Position numbers and translations under genes: made by a program
The notes under the pieces: generated by a model
What the model saw: the letters and a program-made list of their open reading frames with translations, nothing else
Told to the model about the DNA's origin: nothing
Database searches by the model: none
Source: Desulfamplus sp.
GTDB taxonomy: Bacteria > Desulfobacterota > Desulfobacteria > Desulfobacterales > Desulfobacteraceae
Length of the DNA stretch: 7,229 bases
Reading direction: 5' to 3'
Assembly: GCA_015232935.1 (NCBI GenBank)
Contig: JADFYT010000112.1
Coordinates: 1 to 7,229 of the forward strand
Shown here: positions 1-6,402 of the stretch, piece by piece
Numbering within the stretch: the stretch's first letter is position 1
Layout of the letters: each line of letters starts with the position of its first letter

Positions 1-2
1 AC

Positions 3-785
3 TTCTTTTTAGGAAGATATGAGGCACCCATACCGACCTCGACAGTCTGCAATGCCAACTGTCTTGGCTGTATATCTCTTCAGCGTGAGAACAATCTGAT
101 GGCATGCCAGGACAGGATATCGTTTGTTCCCGAGTCTCTGGAAATTGCCCAGGTGGCCGTCGAACATCTGCCAAAGGTGAAAAACAGCGTTGCAAGTTTT
201 GGCCAGGGGTGCGAGGGAGACCCCTTGACCGCATTCCATGTTATTGAACCGGCCATCCGGCAGATCAGAGAGAATACAGATGCCGGAACCATTAACATGA
301 ACACCAATGCCGGTATGCCGCAACGTCTGGCAAAGCTCTTTGACGCCGGGCTCGATTCTGTGAGGGTCAGCATGAATTCCGTAAGGGAAAGCTGTTATAC
401 TGCCTATTTCAGACCGAGAAACTACACATACGCAGATGTTCTCAAAAGCATTGCAATTGCTGGAAATAAAGGTAAATTTGTCTCTGTGAACTATCTGAAC
501 TGTCCTGGTGTTACCGATTCAGAAAAAGAGTTCATGGCACTAAAAAAGTTTCTTGAAAGCTATCCTGTCAACATGATTCAATGGAGAAACCTGAACTATG
601 ATCCTCTTGGCTATCTTCGGAGCATGGAGCAGGCCGGAGGAGAGAGTCCCTCTCTTGGTATGGAGTGGATTATCAGGGAGCTTGAAAAGGATTTTCCCTA
701 TTTGATACATGGTTATTTCAACCCGCCAAAGGAGAAAAAACAGAATATGAAAAAGGATTCGACAAGGAGTTTAAGACAGGGGTAA
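3..785 (+). CDS. Radical SAM domain protein, 5' end outside window
   Basis: The reading frame is open from the left edge, so the gene starts upstream; 260 residues are visible. The cluster motif CNANCLGC (CX3CX2C) is encoded at bases 48-71 and is the signature of radical SAM enzymes, which bind a [4Fe-4S] cluster and cleave S-adenosylmethionine to a 5'-deoxyadenosyl radical. It is followed by SFGQGCEGDPL, which resembles the SAM-binding GGE region, and by a TIM-barrel-like stretch (TINMNTNAG, AGLDSVRVSMNS) typical of the family. The ATG at 99 lies downstream of the cysteine motif and cannot be the real start. The C-terminus is lysine-rich (KEKKQNMKKD) and shows no extra cysteine cluster of the SPASM type. 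Substrate and reaction cannot be told from the sequence. The family call is firm and the function is unknown. Confidence 0.9.
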   Translation, partial: FFLGRYEAPIPTSTVCNANCLGCISLQRENNLMACQDRISFVPESLEIAQVAVEHLPKVKNSVASFGQGCEGDPLTAFHVIEPAIRQIRENTDAGTINMNTNAGMPQRLAKLFDAGLDSVRVSMNSVRESCYTAYFRPRNYTYADVLKSIAIAGNKGKFVSVNYLNCPGVTDSEKEFMALKKFLESYPVNMIQWRNLNYDPLGYLRSMEQAGGESPSLGMEWIIRELEKDFPYLIHGYFNPPKEKKQNMKKDSTRSLRQG

Positions 786-975
786 ACAATGTTTTTTTCA
801 GGTTGCAACAGACCGGTTAATTGTGGTATGTCAATTTTTACAGGAGAGGATGCTTTGACACTATTTTTCTTGTCTCTTCTTGTTTCGGCATGCAAACCAA
901 CTTTGTTTTTCATGGAAGGTATGACTGAAATAATAGAGAATCTCAAAGCCCTTGACTCTATCGTGCAATATGAAA

Positions 976-980
976 AAGGA
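976..980 (+). promoter_or_regulatory. Ribosome binding site for the antitoxin
   Basis: AAGGA lies nine bases before the ATG at 990. It favours that start over the in-frame ATGs further upstream at 789, 912 and 921, none of which has a well-spaced Shine-Dalgarno sequence. Confidence 0.6.
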
Positions 981-989
981 AATAAGGCA

Positions 990-1190
990 ATGGTTACAGC
1001 AGAAAAAATAAAAAAAGATATAAACGCACTTCCTGAAAAAGAGTATATCAGACTGAGAAAATGGTTTTCAGAAAATGACTGGGAAAAATGGGATAAAAAA
1101 ATTAAACAGGATTCGGAAGAAGGCAAACTGGATTTTCTGATTGAGGAAGCTCGTGGTGAGAAACATAAAGAGATTCTTAGAAATCTCTGA
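990..1190 (+). CDS. Antitoxin of a RelE/ParE-type toxin-antitoxin pair
   Basis: This 66-residue, highly charged protein has the layout of small antitoxins paired with RelE/ParE-like toxins: an N-terminal segment ending in ALPEKEYIRLRKWF, then ENDWEKWDKKIKQD and a GKLDFLIEEA stretch. In such pairs the antitoxin binds and neutralises its toxin and usually represses its own promoter. The frame is open further upstream to an ATG at 789, but the extra residues do not look like antitoxin sequence, and a good ribosome binding site precedes 990. The stop codon TGA (1188-1190) overlaps the toxin ATG by one base, a typical coupling arrangement. No recognisable DNA-binding domain can be assigned by eye, so the exact antitoxin family is left open. 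The call rests on the family-like motif pattern plus its position directly before a recognisable toxin. Confidence 0.78.
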   Translation: MVTAEKIKKDINALPEKEYIRLRKWFSENDWEKWDKKIKQDSEEGKLDFLIEEARGEKHKEILRNL

Positions 1191-1444
1191 TGCACAGAAC
1201 TACTGACCGTTTCTGGAGGTGCTTTAGAAAACTTCCTTTAGCAATACAGAAGATGGCAGAAGATAGTTTTGAACTGCTCAAAAATGATCCCAGTCACCCT
1301 TCGCTGCATTTCAAGAAGGTCGGAAAGTTCTGGTCTGCAAGAGTAAGTATCGGTTATCGTGCGATGGCTTATGAAGATGGTGAAGATTTGATCTGGGTAT
1401 GGATTGGAACGCACGATGATTACATGCGAATGATAAGTTTTTGA
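1190..1444 (+). CDS. RelE/ParE-superfamily toxin
   Basis: This 84-residue basic protein matches the compact RelE/ParE fold. An N-terminal helical part (FRKLPLAIQKMAEDSFELL, residues 12-30) is followed by HPSLHFKKV (36-44), the strand pattern WSARVSIGYRA (48-58) and a C-terminal WIGTHDDYMRMI (71-82). This motif order is characteristic of plasmid-stabilisation-type toxins. RelE members cleave mRNA on the ribosome and ParE members poison gyrase; the sequence does not settle which applies. The start ATG at 1190 overlaps the antitoxin stop, so translation is probably coupled. The length is normal and nothing looks broken, so the pair is probably intact. The next gene begins only 22 bases downstream, so transcripts from the toxin-antitoxin promoter may continue into it. 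Confidence 0.85.
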   Translation: MHRTTDRFWRCFRKLPLAIQKMAEDSFELLKNDPSHPSLHFKKVGKFWSARVSIGYRAMAYEDGEDLIWVWIGTHDDYMRMISF

Positions 1445-1466
1445 ATAACTCCAGAAAGAATTAGAC

Positions 1467-1799
1467 GTGAAACAGTATTTAATAGACGGGCTCAGACCCG
1501 AAGACTATGAAAAATTGAAAAGATATTGTGATGAGACCTTTGGTCAACCATCCCTTGGTTCCATCTACTGGGTTGAGATGGAACCAGAACTCCTCAACTC
1601 CATGCAAAAAGATCATATGGAGTGTCAGCCCCACTACTTTGCCTTTGAGCTTGAAGAGCAACGCCTCTCCTGTGAACTCCTGGTCAGAATAAAGAAAAAT
1701 ATCAAGTGCGACTGCATGTGCTATGCTGACAAAAAACAGAGAGAATGGCTTATGGACAAGGTAGATGCCATGCTTGACGGCCTTGATATATCAATATAA
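1467..1799 (+). CDS. Small cysteine-rich protein of unknown function
   Basis: I do not recognise a named family. The 110-residue product has no signal peptide or membrane segment and is probably a cytoplasmic, folded alpha/beta protein. It contains six cysteines (C21, C53, C69, C81, C83, C85), three of them in a tight CDCMC motif at residues 81-85 followed by YADKKQREWLMDKVDAML. Closely spaced cysteines could bind metal, but this is only an inference. The start is GTG at 1467, with at best a weak purine-rich site (AGAAAGAA) upstream; no other start codon near the N-terminus fits. It lies 22 bases after the toxin gene and 21 bases before rnj, so it is probably co-transcribed with rnj and ftsK and may work with one of them. 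That it is a real gene is likely from frame, spacing and composition. Confidence 0.8.
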   Translation: MKQYLIDGLRPEDYEKLKRYCDETFGQPSLGSIYWVEMEPELLNSMQKDHMECQPHYFAFELEEQRLSCELLVRIKKNIKCDCMCYADKKQREWLMDKVDAMLDGLDISI

Positions 1800-1801
1800 A
1801 C

Positions 1802-1805
1802 GGAG
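1802..1805 (+). promoter_or_regulatory. Distant ribosome binding site for rnj
   Basis: GGAG is the only good Shine-Dalgarno-like sequence ahead of the rnj ATG at 1821, but it is 15 bases away, longer than the usual 5-10. The N-terminus MLKIIPLGGLGEIG is the normal RNase J beginning, so the start itself is not in doubt. Translation may be modest or partly coupled to the preceding gene. Confidence 0.4.
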
Positions 1806-1820
1806 AAAAATAATAAAGTC

Positions 1821-3659
1821 ATGCTGAAGATAATACCCCTTGGCGGTCTGGGTGAAATTGGTCTTAATATGATGGTGGTAGAATATGAGGAGACCATTTT
1901 TATTATTGACGCAGGACTTATGTTTCCCGAAGATTACATGCTTGGCGTTGACATCGTCATACCGGACATGGATTATCTGCGCGACAACAAGGAGAGGGTC
2001 AAAGCCATTATCCTGACCCATGCCCATGAAGATCATATCGGAGCAATCACATATCTGCTCAGGGAGATCTCGGTTCCAATTTATGCCACTGCCTTTACAT
2101 TGAGCCTGGTCAAAAACAAACTCCAGGAGTTTGATCTCCACCATACTACAATGCTTACACAGATTCGCCCCGGAGAGAGCATAACAATTCCCCCTTTTGA
2201 CATTGAGTTCATACGTGTGAGTCACAGCACAGTTGATGGTGTGGCTCTGGCAATAAGCACACCTGTGGGATTGGTTGTCCATACCGGCGATTTCAAGATA
2301 AACCACTGTTTTGAAGAGGCCAATGTCACTGACATATCCCGTTTTGCCCGACTTGGGGAAGAGGGGGTTCTTGCACTTTTTTCCGACTCGACCAATGTGG
2401 AAAGAGAGGGCTACACAGATTCGGATCAGAAGGTTGGAGAGGCTCTTGCCAAGATTGTAGCAGAAAGCAGCGGTCGGGTTATCATTGCCCTTTTTGCCTC
2501 AAATATATTCAGAATCCAGCAGATCATAAATATTGCCATCCATACAAGACGCAAGGTTGTATTCAACGGCAGAAGCATTGAACAGACAGTGGCAGCAGCA
2601 AGAGAGCTTGGTTATCTGAGCTACCCCGATACCATGGCAATTGATGTTAAAAGGGTCAACTCGCTTCCTGATTCAGAAGTGATGATAATAACCACCGGAA
2701 GCCAGGGAGAGCCCATGTCCGCTCTTGCCAGAATGGCGACCGGATTCCACAAGCAGGTTAATATTAAAAGAGGGGACAGCGTCATTCTCTCCTCCAAATC
2801 CATTCCCGGAAATGAAAAGGCCATCTCTAACATTATCAACAACCTCTACCGAAGGGGAGCCAGGGTAGTTTATGACAAGATCGCCCCTGTTCATGTCTCT
2901 GGACATGCCTGCCAGGAAGAGCTCAAGCTGATGATAAGCCTCACCCGTCCCGAGTATTTTATCCCGATTCACGGAGAGTACCGCCATCTGGTAACCCATG
3001 CACGCCTTGCCGAGAAGCTCGGGATTCCAAGAAAGAATGTGCTTCTGGCCGAGAACGGGAATATTGTCTTATTTGAGCATGTTGATGCCACAGCCGTAAA
3101 AAACGGGATGGATTTGCAGAAAGATCAAAAAACGGAAAAGGGGATTTTTCAGGACAAACAGAAGGACAAGGTGATTGATATTTTGCAAAATAACATGGAT
3201 ATTGGTTTTGCGAAAAATAAGGCTTTCCCCTTGTCTGCAGTTGCGGGCAGCATGTTTACAGGTGGCCAGGTACTGGGAAAAATTTCAGGCAATGTCCACA
3301 GCGGAAGGGTTCTGATTGACGGCAAGGGAATAGGCGATGTGGGCAGAAGTGTCCTCAAGGAGCGAAGAAATCTTTCCGAAGACGGTCTTGTGGTGGTCTC
3401 CATGATAATTGATGAGGAGACCGGCATTGTTCTCTATGGCCCTGAACTGATCTCAAAAGGCTTTGTTTTTGGTGCCGAGACAGGGTACCTTGTTGATGAT
3501 GCCCAGTGCGTAATTCTTGAGATTGTCGAGGAGATTGAGGCAGGTTCCCAGTCAAGGGTTGATCTTATCCGTTCACGCCTTCAAAAGGCACTTAAACAGT
3601 ATTTCTTTTTTACAATCAGAAGACGCCCCGTGATTGTGCCCATTATCATTGAAGTATGA
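1821..3659 (+). CDS. rnj: Ribonuclease J
   Basis: RNase J is a cytoplasmic zinc-dependent nuclease with 5'-to-3' exonuclease and endonuclease activity, used in mRNA decay and rRNA maturation. The 612-residue product has the full metallo-beta-lactamase/beta-CASP architecture. It begins with PLGGLGEIGLNM; the metal-binding motif HAHEDH is at 67-72, a further histidine at 135 (SHSTVDG) and an aspartate at 157 (HTGDFK). The beta-CASP signature SDSTNVER comes next, then HVSGH at 358-362 and PIHGEYRHL with H384. The C-terminal domain runs from about 490 to the end (RRRPVIVPIIIEV). The family is usually near 550-560 residues. The excess lies mainly at about 425-488, a lysine/glutamine-rich segment before the C-terminal domain. 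Position 230 is phenylalanine (SNIFR) where the family usually has histidine (SNIHR). The last four bases overlap ftsK. Confidence 0.96.
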   Translation: MLKIIPLGGLGEIGLNMMVVEYEETIFIIDAGLMFPEDYMLGVDIVIPDMDYLRDNKERVKAIILTHAHEDHIGAITYLLREISVPIYATAFTLSLVKNKLQEFDLHHTTMLTQIRPGESITIPPFDIEFIRVSHSTVDGVALAISTPVGLVVHTGDFKINHCFEEANVTDISRFARLGEEGVLALFSDSTNVEREGYTDSDQKVGEALAKIVAESSGRVIIALFASNIFRIQQIINIAIHTRRKVVFNGRSIEQTVAAARELGYLSYPDTMAIDVKRVNSLPDSEVMIITTGSQGEPMSALARMATGFHKQVNIKRGDSVILSSKSIPGNEKAISNIINNLYRRGARVVYDKIAPVHVSGHACQEELKLMISLTRPEYFIPIHGEYRHLVTHARLAEKLGIPRKNVLLAENGNIVLFEHVDATAVKNGMDLQKDQKTEKGIFQDKQKDKVIDILQNNMDIGFAKNKAFPLSAVAGSMFTGGQVLGKISGNVHSGRVLIDGKGIGDVGRSVLKERRNLSEDGLVVVSMIIDEETGIVLYGPELISKGFVFGAETGYLVDDAQCVILEIVEEIEAGSQSRVDLIRSRLQKALKQYFFFTIRRRPVIVPIIIEV

Positions 3660-6286
3660 GAAAAGAGTTATTGACCATACTTCTGCTGTTCTTTGTAGTT
3701 TTCACATCTGTGAGCCTTGTTTCACATTCTCCTCATGACCCGTCAGTTAACCATCAGGCATTTTCGTCAGATCATATCCAGAATCTCTTCGGACTTGCAG
3801 GAGCCCATCTGTCAGGTCTTCTTGTCGGGCTGTTTGGCTTGGCATCTCTTTGGATCCCGCTGTTTATATTTTTATGCACACTCTGGCATTTAACCCGGAA
3901 AAGCACCCGTCAGATTGTCATGACCATTACAGGCGGGACTGTTCTGCTTTTTTCCACAGCGGGCATCCTGCCCATTATCAGGGAACATGTCATTGTCCGT
4001 GGTGGTCAGATATCATCCGGAGGTTTGACAGGTTCTGCAATTTCAGCCTTTCTTGTCAAATATACCAGCACACCTGGCTCTGTTGTCATTCTTCTGTTTT
4101 TTATCTTTTCGGGTGTGGTCATTACAACCGGAATCCCTGCGTCTCAATGTTTGAGTGTTATCAGGGATTTTACTTTTATTTTTCTGCGTTTTGTAGGTTT
4201 AAAGGCTGTAGAGGCCAATAACGCGGTCATGACGGTTGCCGGAAGGATAAAGGACAAAGGATGCGGGACAGGATCAGACCAAAATGTTTCAAGCTGGCAA
4301 AGCCTTGGCAGGCTGCCTGATTTTAGAATGGATTTTAAATTGATATCCTGGAAAAAAGAGGCAAAACAAAAAGATGCAGGACAAAAAGAGCCGGAACAGA
4401 GCGGCTCTGACCTTCCTGTTGAACAGAGCAGTTCCGGTCTTCCTGTTGAACAGGGCGGTTCCGGCCTTCCTGTTCAGGATGCAGAAGGTTCTGTTTCAGT
4501 GGACACTTCCGGCACGGTGTCACAAGATGTGGATTTTTCTCCTCTTGGAGCTTTGACCCGAAGGATAAAGAGCTTCTCCTCAAAAAAACAGGAAGAAGAT
4601 TCATCAAAAAACAGGATACAGGCATCAGAAAACAGAACAGAACCGTCAGAAAACAGAACAGATCCGTCAAATTACAGAATTCAGCCACCGGAAAAAGGTC
4701 TGTTCACTCTTCCGCCACTCTCTCTTTTAAATGACAAACAAAAGAGCAACGACGGCCCTGATATGGAGGCATTAAAGCAAAAGGGAGAGATTCTTGACAA
4801 CAAGCTAAGAGACTTTGGCGTAAAGGGCGAAATTGTGGATATCCTTCCTGGCCCTGTAATTACAACCTTTGAGTACAGGCCCGCCCCCGTGATCAAGATC
4901 AGCAAGATTGTCAATCTTACTGATGATCTTGCCCTTGCCTTGAGTGCGTTAAGTATCCGCATAGTCGCGCCTATCCCTGGAAAGGATGTTGTTGGAATTG
5001 AAATTCCCAATGACCGAAGGGAGATTGTTCTGTTAAAAGAGCTTCTGGCCTCTTCTGACTTTATGGAGTCGAGCTCCAGGCTCACCCTTGGACTTGGCAA
5101 GGATATTCTGGGAAATCCGGTTTCAGCACCAATGGATTCCATGCCCCACCTTCTTATTGCAGGGGCGACCGGAACAGGCAAGAGCGTTGGGCTAAATGCC
5201 ATGATCATAAGCCTGCTTTATAAAGCAAGGCCCGATGAGGTAAAGTTTATCATGGTGGATCCCAAGCGTATTGAGCTCTCTGTTTATGACGGTATTCCCC
5301 ATCTTATATCTCCTGTGGTGACAGATATGAAAAAAGCCACAAATGCCCTTTTCTGGGCGGTCAGGGAGATGGAAAGGCGATACGAGCTTCTGGCACAAAA
5401 CGGAGTTCGCAACCTTCTTCAGTACAATACTCTGGTTGATCGCAAACTCGAGATTAAAAGACTTAATTCTAACCATGACAATTCTGACTTGATAGCTCCG
5501 GCAATGAATTGCGTTGATGAAGGGAATCAAGTAACTGCGGGAGAGGAAAGTTCAGCCTGTCAGGAGAGTGCCCCAAACACGGAAAACGAAAATTCCGATA
5601 TGAACGAAAATCCTGATATGGATGAATCGGTTCTTGAGAGGCTTCCCTACATTGTGGTTATTGTGGATGAGTTTGCAGATCTGATGATGGTGGCATCCCG
5701 TGATGTAGAGTCAGCACTGATACGTCTTGCCCAGATGGCAAGAGCTGCCGGTATCCATATCATTCTGGCAACGCAAAGGCCGTCTGTGGATGTGCTTACC
5801 GGCATTATCAAGGCAAACTTTCCCACCAGAATATCATTTCAGGTATCCTCCAGAATAGACTCCAGAACAATTCTTGATACAAATGGATCGGAAAGGCTTC
5901 TGGGCAACGGAGACATGCTTTTTTTGCCCCCTGGTACGGGTCGTCTCCAGCGGATTCAGGGGGCATACATATCAGAAGAGGAGATCGCAAGGGTCACCTC
6001 GTTTTTAAAAGAGCAGCAGCAGCCTGATTATGTCGAGGATATAACCGAAAAGGCCGAGGACAGCACTGGAGGAGATGATGAAGAGCCGTATGACGAGAAA
6101 TATGATGAGGCTGTAGCTCTTGTCGCAAGAACAAGGCAGGCATCCATATCAAGTGTCCAGCGTCATCTCAGAATCGGGTATAATCGTGCTGCCAGAATAA
6201 TTGAAACCATGGAGAGAGAAGGACTTGTAGGGCCTCAGGATGGTTCAAAACCAAGAGAGGTGCTTGTTAAAAGTTATGATGAATGA
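3656..6286 (+). CDS. ftsK: DNA translocase FtsK
   Basis: FtsK is a hexameric, membrane-anchored motor that pumps DNA at the division septum and activates XerCD recombination at dif. The 876-residue product shows the full order. About four membrane segments come first (near 5-23, 52-78, 86-108 and 142-161), then a long polar linker (about 190-350) with two in-frame tandem repeats, then the alpha and RecA-like beta domains and a C-terminal gamma winged helix (about 812-871). Walker A is GATGTGKS at 503-510, with K509. Walker B is YIVVIVDEFADL, with D671 and E672. The DPKRIELS and ATQRPSVDVLTG motifs are intact. Between QYN (589-591) and YIVV (665-668) lie about 74 residues, clearly more than usual, rich in Asn, Glu, Asp and Ser. 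The ATG overlaps the rnj stop (ATGA) and has no clear Shine-Dalgarno sequence, pointing to translational coupling. Confidence 0.96.
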   Translation: MRKELLTILLLFFVVFTSVSLVSHSPHDPSVNHQAFSSDHIQNLFGLAGAHLSGLLVGLFGLASLWIPLFIFLCTLWHLTRKSTRQIVMTITGGTVLLFSTAGILPIIREHVIVRGGQISSGGLTGSAISAFLVKYTSTPGSVVILLFFIFSGVVITTGIPASQCLSVIRDFTFIFLRFVGLKAVEANNAVMTVAGRIKDKGCGTGSDQNVSSWQSLGRLPDFRMDFKLISWKKEAKQKDAGQKEPEQSGSDLPVEQSSSGLPVEQGGSGLPVQDAEGSVSVDTSGTVSQDVDFSPLGALTRRIKSFSSKKQEEDSSKNRIQASENRTEPSENRTDPSNYRIQPPEKGLFTLPPLSLLNDKQKSNDGPDMEALKQKGEILDNKLRDFGVKGEIVDILPGPVITTFEYRPAPVIKISKIVNLTDDLALALSALSIRIVAPIPGKDVVGIEIPNDRREIVLLKELLASSDFMESSSRLTLGLGKDILGNPVSAPMDSMPHLLIAGATGTGKSVGLNAMIISLLYKARPDEVKFIMVDPKRIELSVYDGIPHLISPVVTDMKKATNALFWAVREMERRYELLAQNGVRNLLQYNTLVDRKLEIKRLNSNHDNSDLIAPAMNCVDEGNQVTAGEESSACQESAPNTENENSDMNENPDMDESVLERLPYIVVIVDEFADLMMVASRDVESALIRLAQMARAAGIHIILATQRPSVDVLTGIIKANFPTRISFQVSSRIDSRTILDTNGSERLLGNGDMLFLPPGTGRLQRIQGAYISEEEIARVTSFLKEQQQPDYVEDITEKAEDSTGGDDEEPYDEKYDEAVALVARTRQASISSVQRHLRIGYNRAARIIETMEREGLVGPQDGSKPREVLVKSYDE
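4394..4474 (+). repeat. Three 27-base in-frame repeats in the FtsK linker
   Basis: Three adjacent 27-base units (4394-4420, 4421-4447, 4448-4474) encode EQSGSDLPV, EQSSSGLPV and EQGGSGLPV at residues 247-273. Each starts with GAACAG and ends with CTTCCTGTT; the middle has diverged at several positions. They lie in the disordered linker between the membrane part and the motor, where length changes should be tolerated. Confidence 0.9.
4610..4693 (+). repeat. Four 21-base in-frame repeats in the FtsK linker
   Basis: Four adjacent 21-base units (4610-4630, 4631-4651, 4652-4672, 4673-4693) encode NRIQASE, NRTEPSE, NRTDPSN and YRIQPPE at residues 319-346. The middle two copies differ at only three bases, while the outer copies are more diverged. 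The sequence is unrelated to the 27-base array upstream. Confidence 0.9.
5588..5623 (+). repeat. Two 18-base in-frame repeats inside the FtsK ATPase insertion
   Basis: Two adjacent 18-base units (5588-5605 and 5606-5623) encode ENSDMN and ENPDMD, residues 645-656. They sit within the extra acidic loop that precedes Walker B, which suggests that loop grew at least partly by local duplication. Confidence 0.75.
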
Positions 6287-6305
6287 TGATTTTGGATATC
6301 CAAAA

Positions 6306-6393
6306 CAACCAACGCAGCTACTGGAGTCAACCAACGCAGCCACTGGAGTCAACCAACGCAGCCACTGGAGTCAACCAACGCAGCTACTGGAGT
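6306..6393 (+). repeat. Four-copy 22-base tandem repeat between ftsK and the methyltransferase
   Basis: Four head-to-tail units of exactly 22 bases (6306-6327, 6328-6349, 6350-6371, 6372-6393) begin CAACCAACGCAGC and end ACTGGAGT. They are identical except at unit position 14, which is T, C, C, T in order. The unit has no stop codon in any forward frame, so the ORF that runs through it is not evidence of coding. I see no strong hairpin in the unit. Every copy contains GGAG, a Shine-Dalgarno core. Confidence 0.95.
6389..6392 (+). promoter_or_regulatory. Ribosome binding site supplied by the last 22-base repeat
   Basis: GGAG in the fourth repeat copy lies ten bases before the ATG at 6403. This supports 6403 over the in-frame ATG at 6283 as the methyltransferase start. 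Confidence 0.55.
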
Positions 6394-6402
6394 ATTAAAA
6401 AA

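Noticed and set aside
829..870. Possible terminator from TGTCAA/TTGACA followed by a T-rich stretch
   Set aside because: The stem is only six base pairs around a 20-base loop and is AT-rich, so it is too weak to call.
855..905. Minus-strand reading HAETRRDKKN resembling degenerate intergenic short-repeat sequence
   Set aside because: The similarity is loose, there is a single copy in the window, and nothing else supports a repeat element.
789..989. N-terminal extension of the antitoxin frame to ATG 789, with a hydrophobic stretch ending LLVSAC that resembles a lipobox
   Set aside because: It lacks the positively charged N-terminus of a lipoprotein signal, would be fused to a cytoplasmic antitoxin, and has no good ribosome binding site. 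The start at 990 explains the data better.
713..1195. Long minus-strand ORF of 160 codons opposite the toxin-antitoxin region
   Set aside because: It is antisense to the radical SAM end and the antitoxin, has a Ser/Phe-rich composition typical of a shadow frame, and shows no family motif.
6283..6402. Methyltransferase start at 6283, overlapping the ftsK stop as ATGA
   Set aside because: The added 40 residues are mostly translated 22-base repeat, the repeat is stop-free in all forward frames by chance of sequence, and no Shine-Dalgarno sequence precedes 6283. It is kept only as an alternative.
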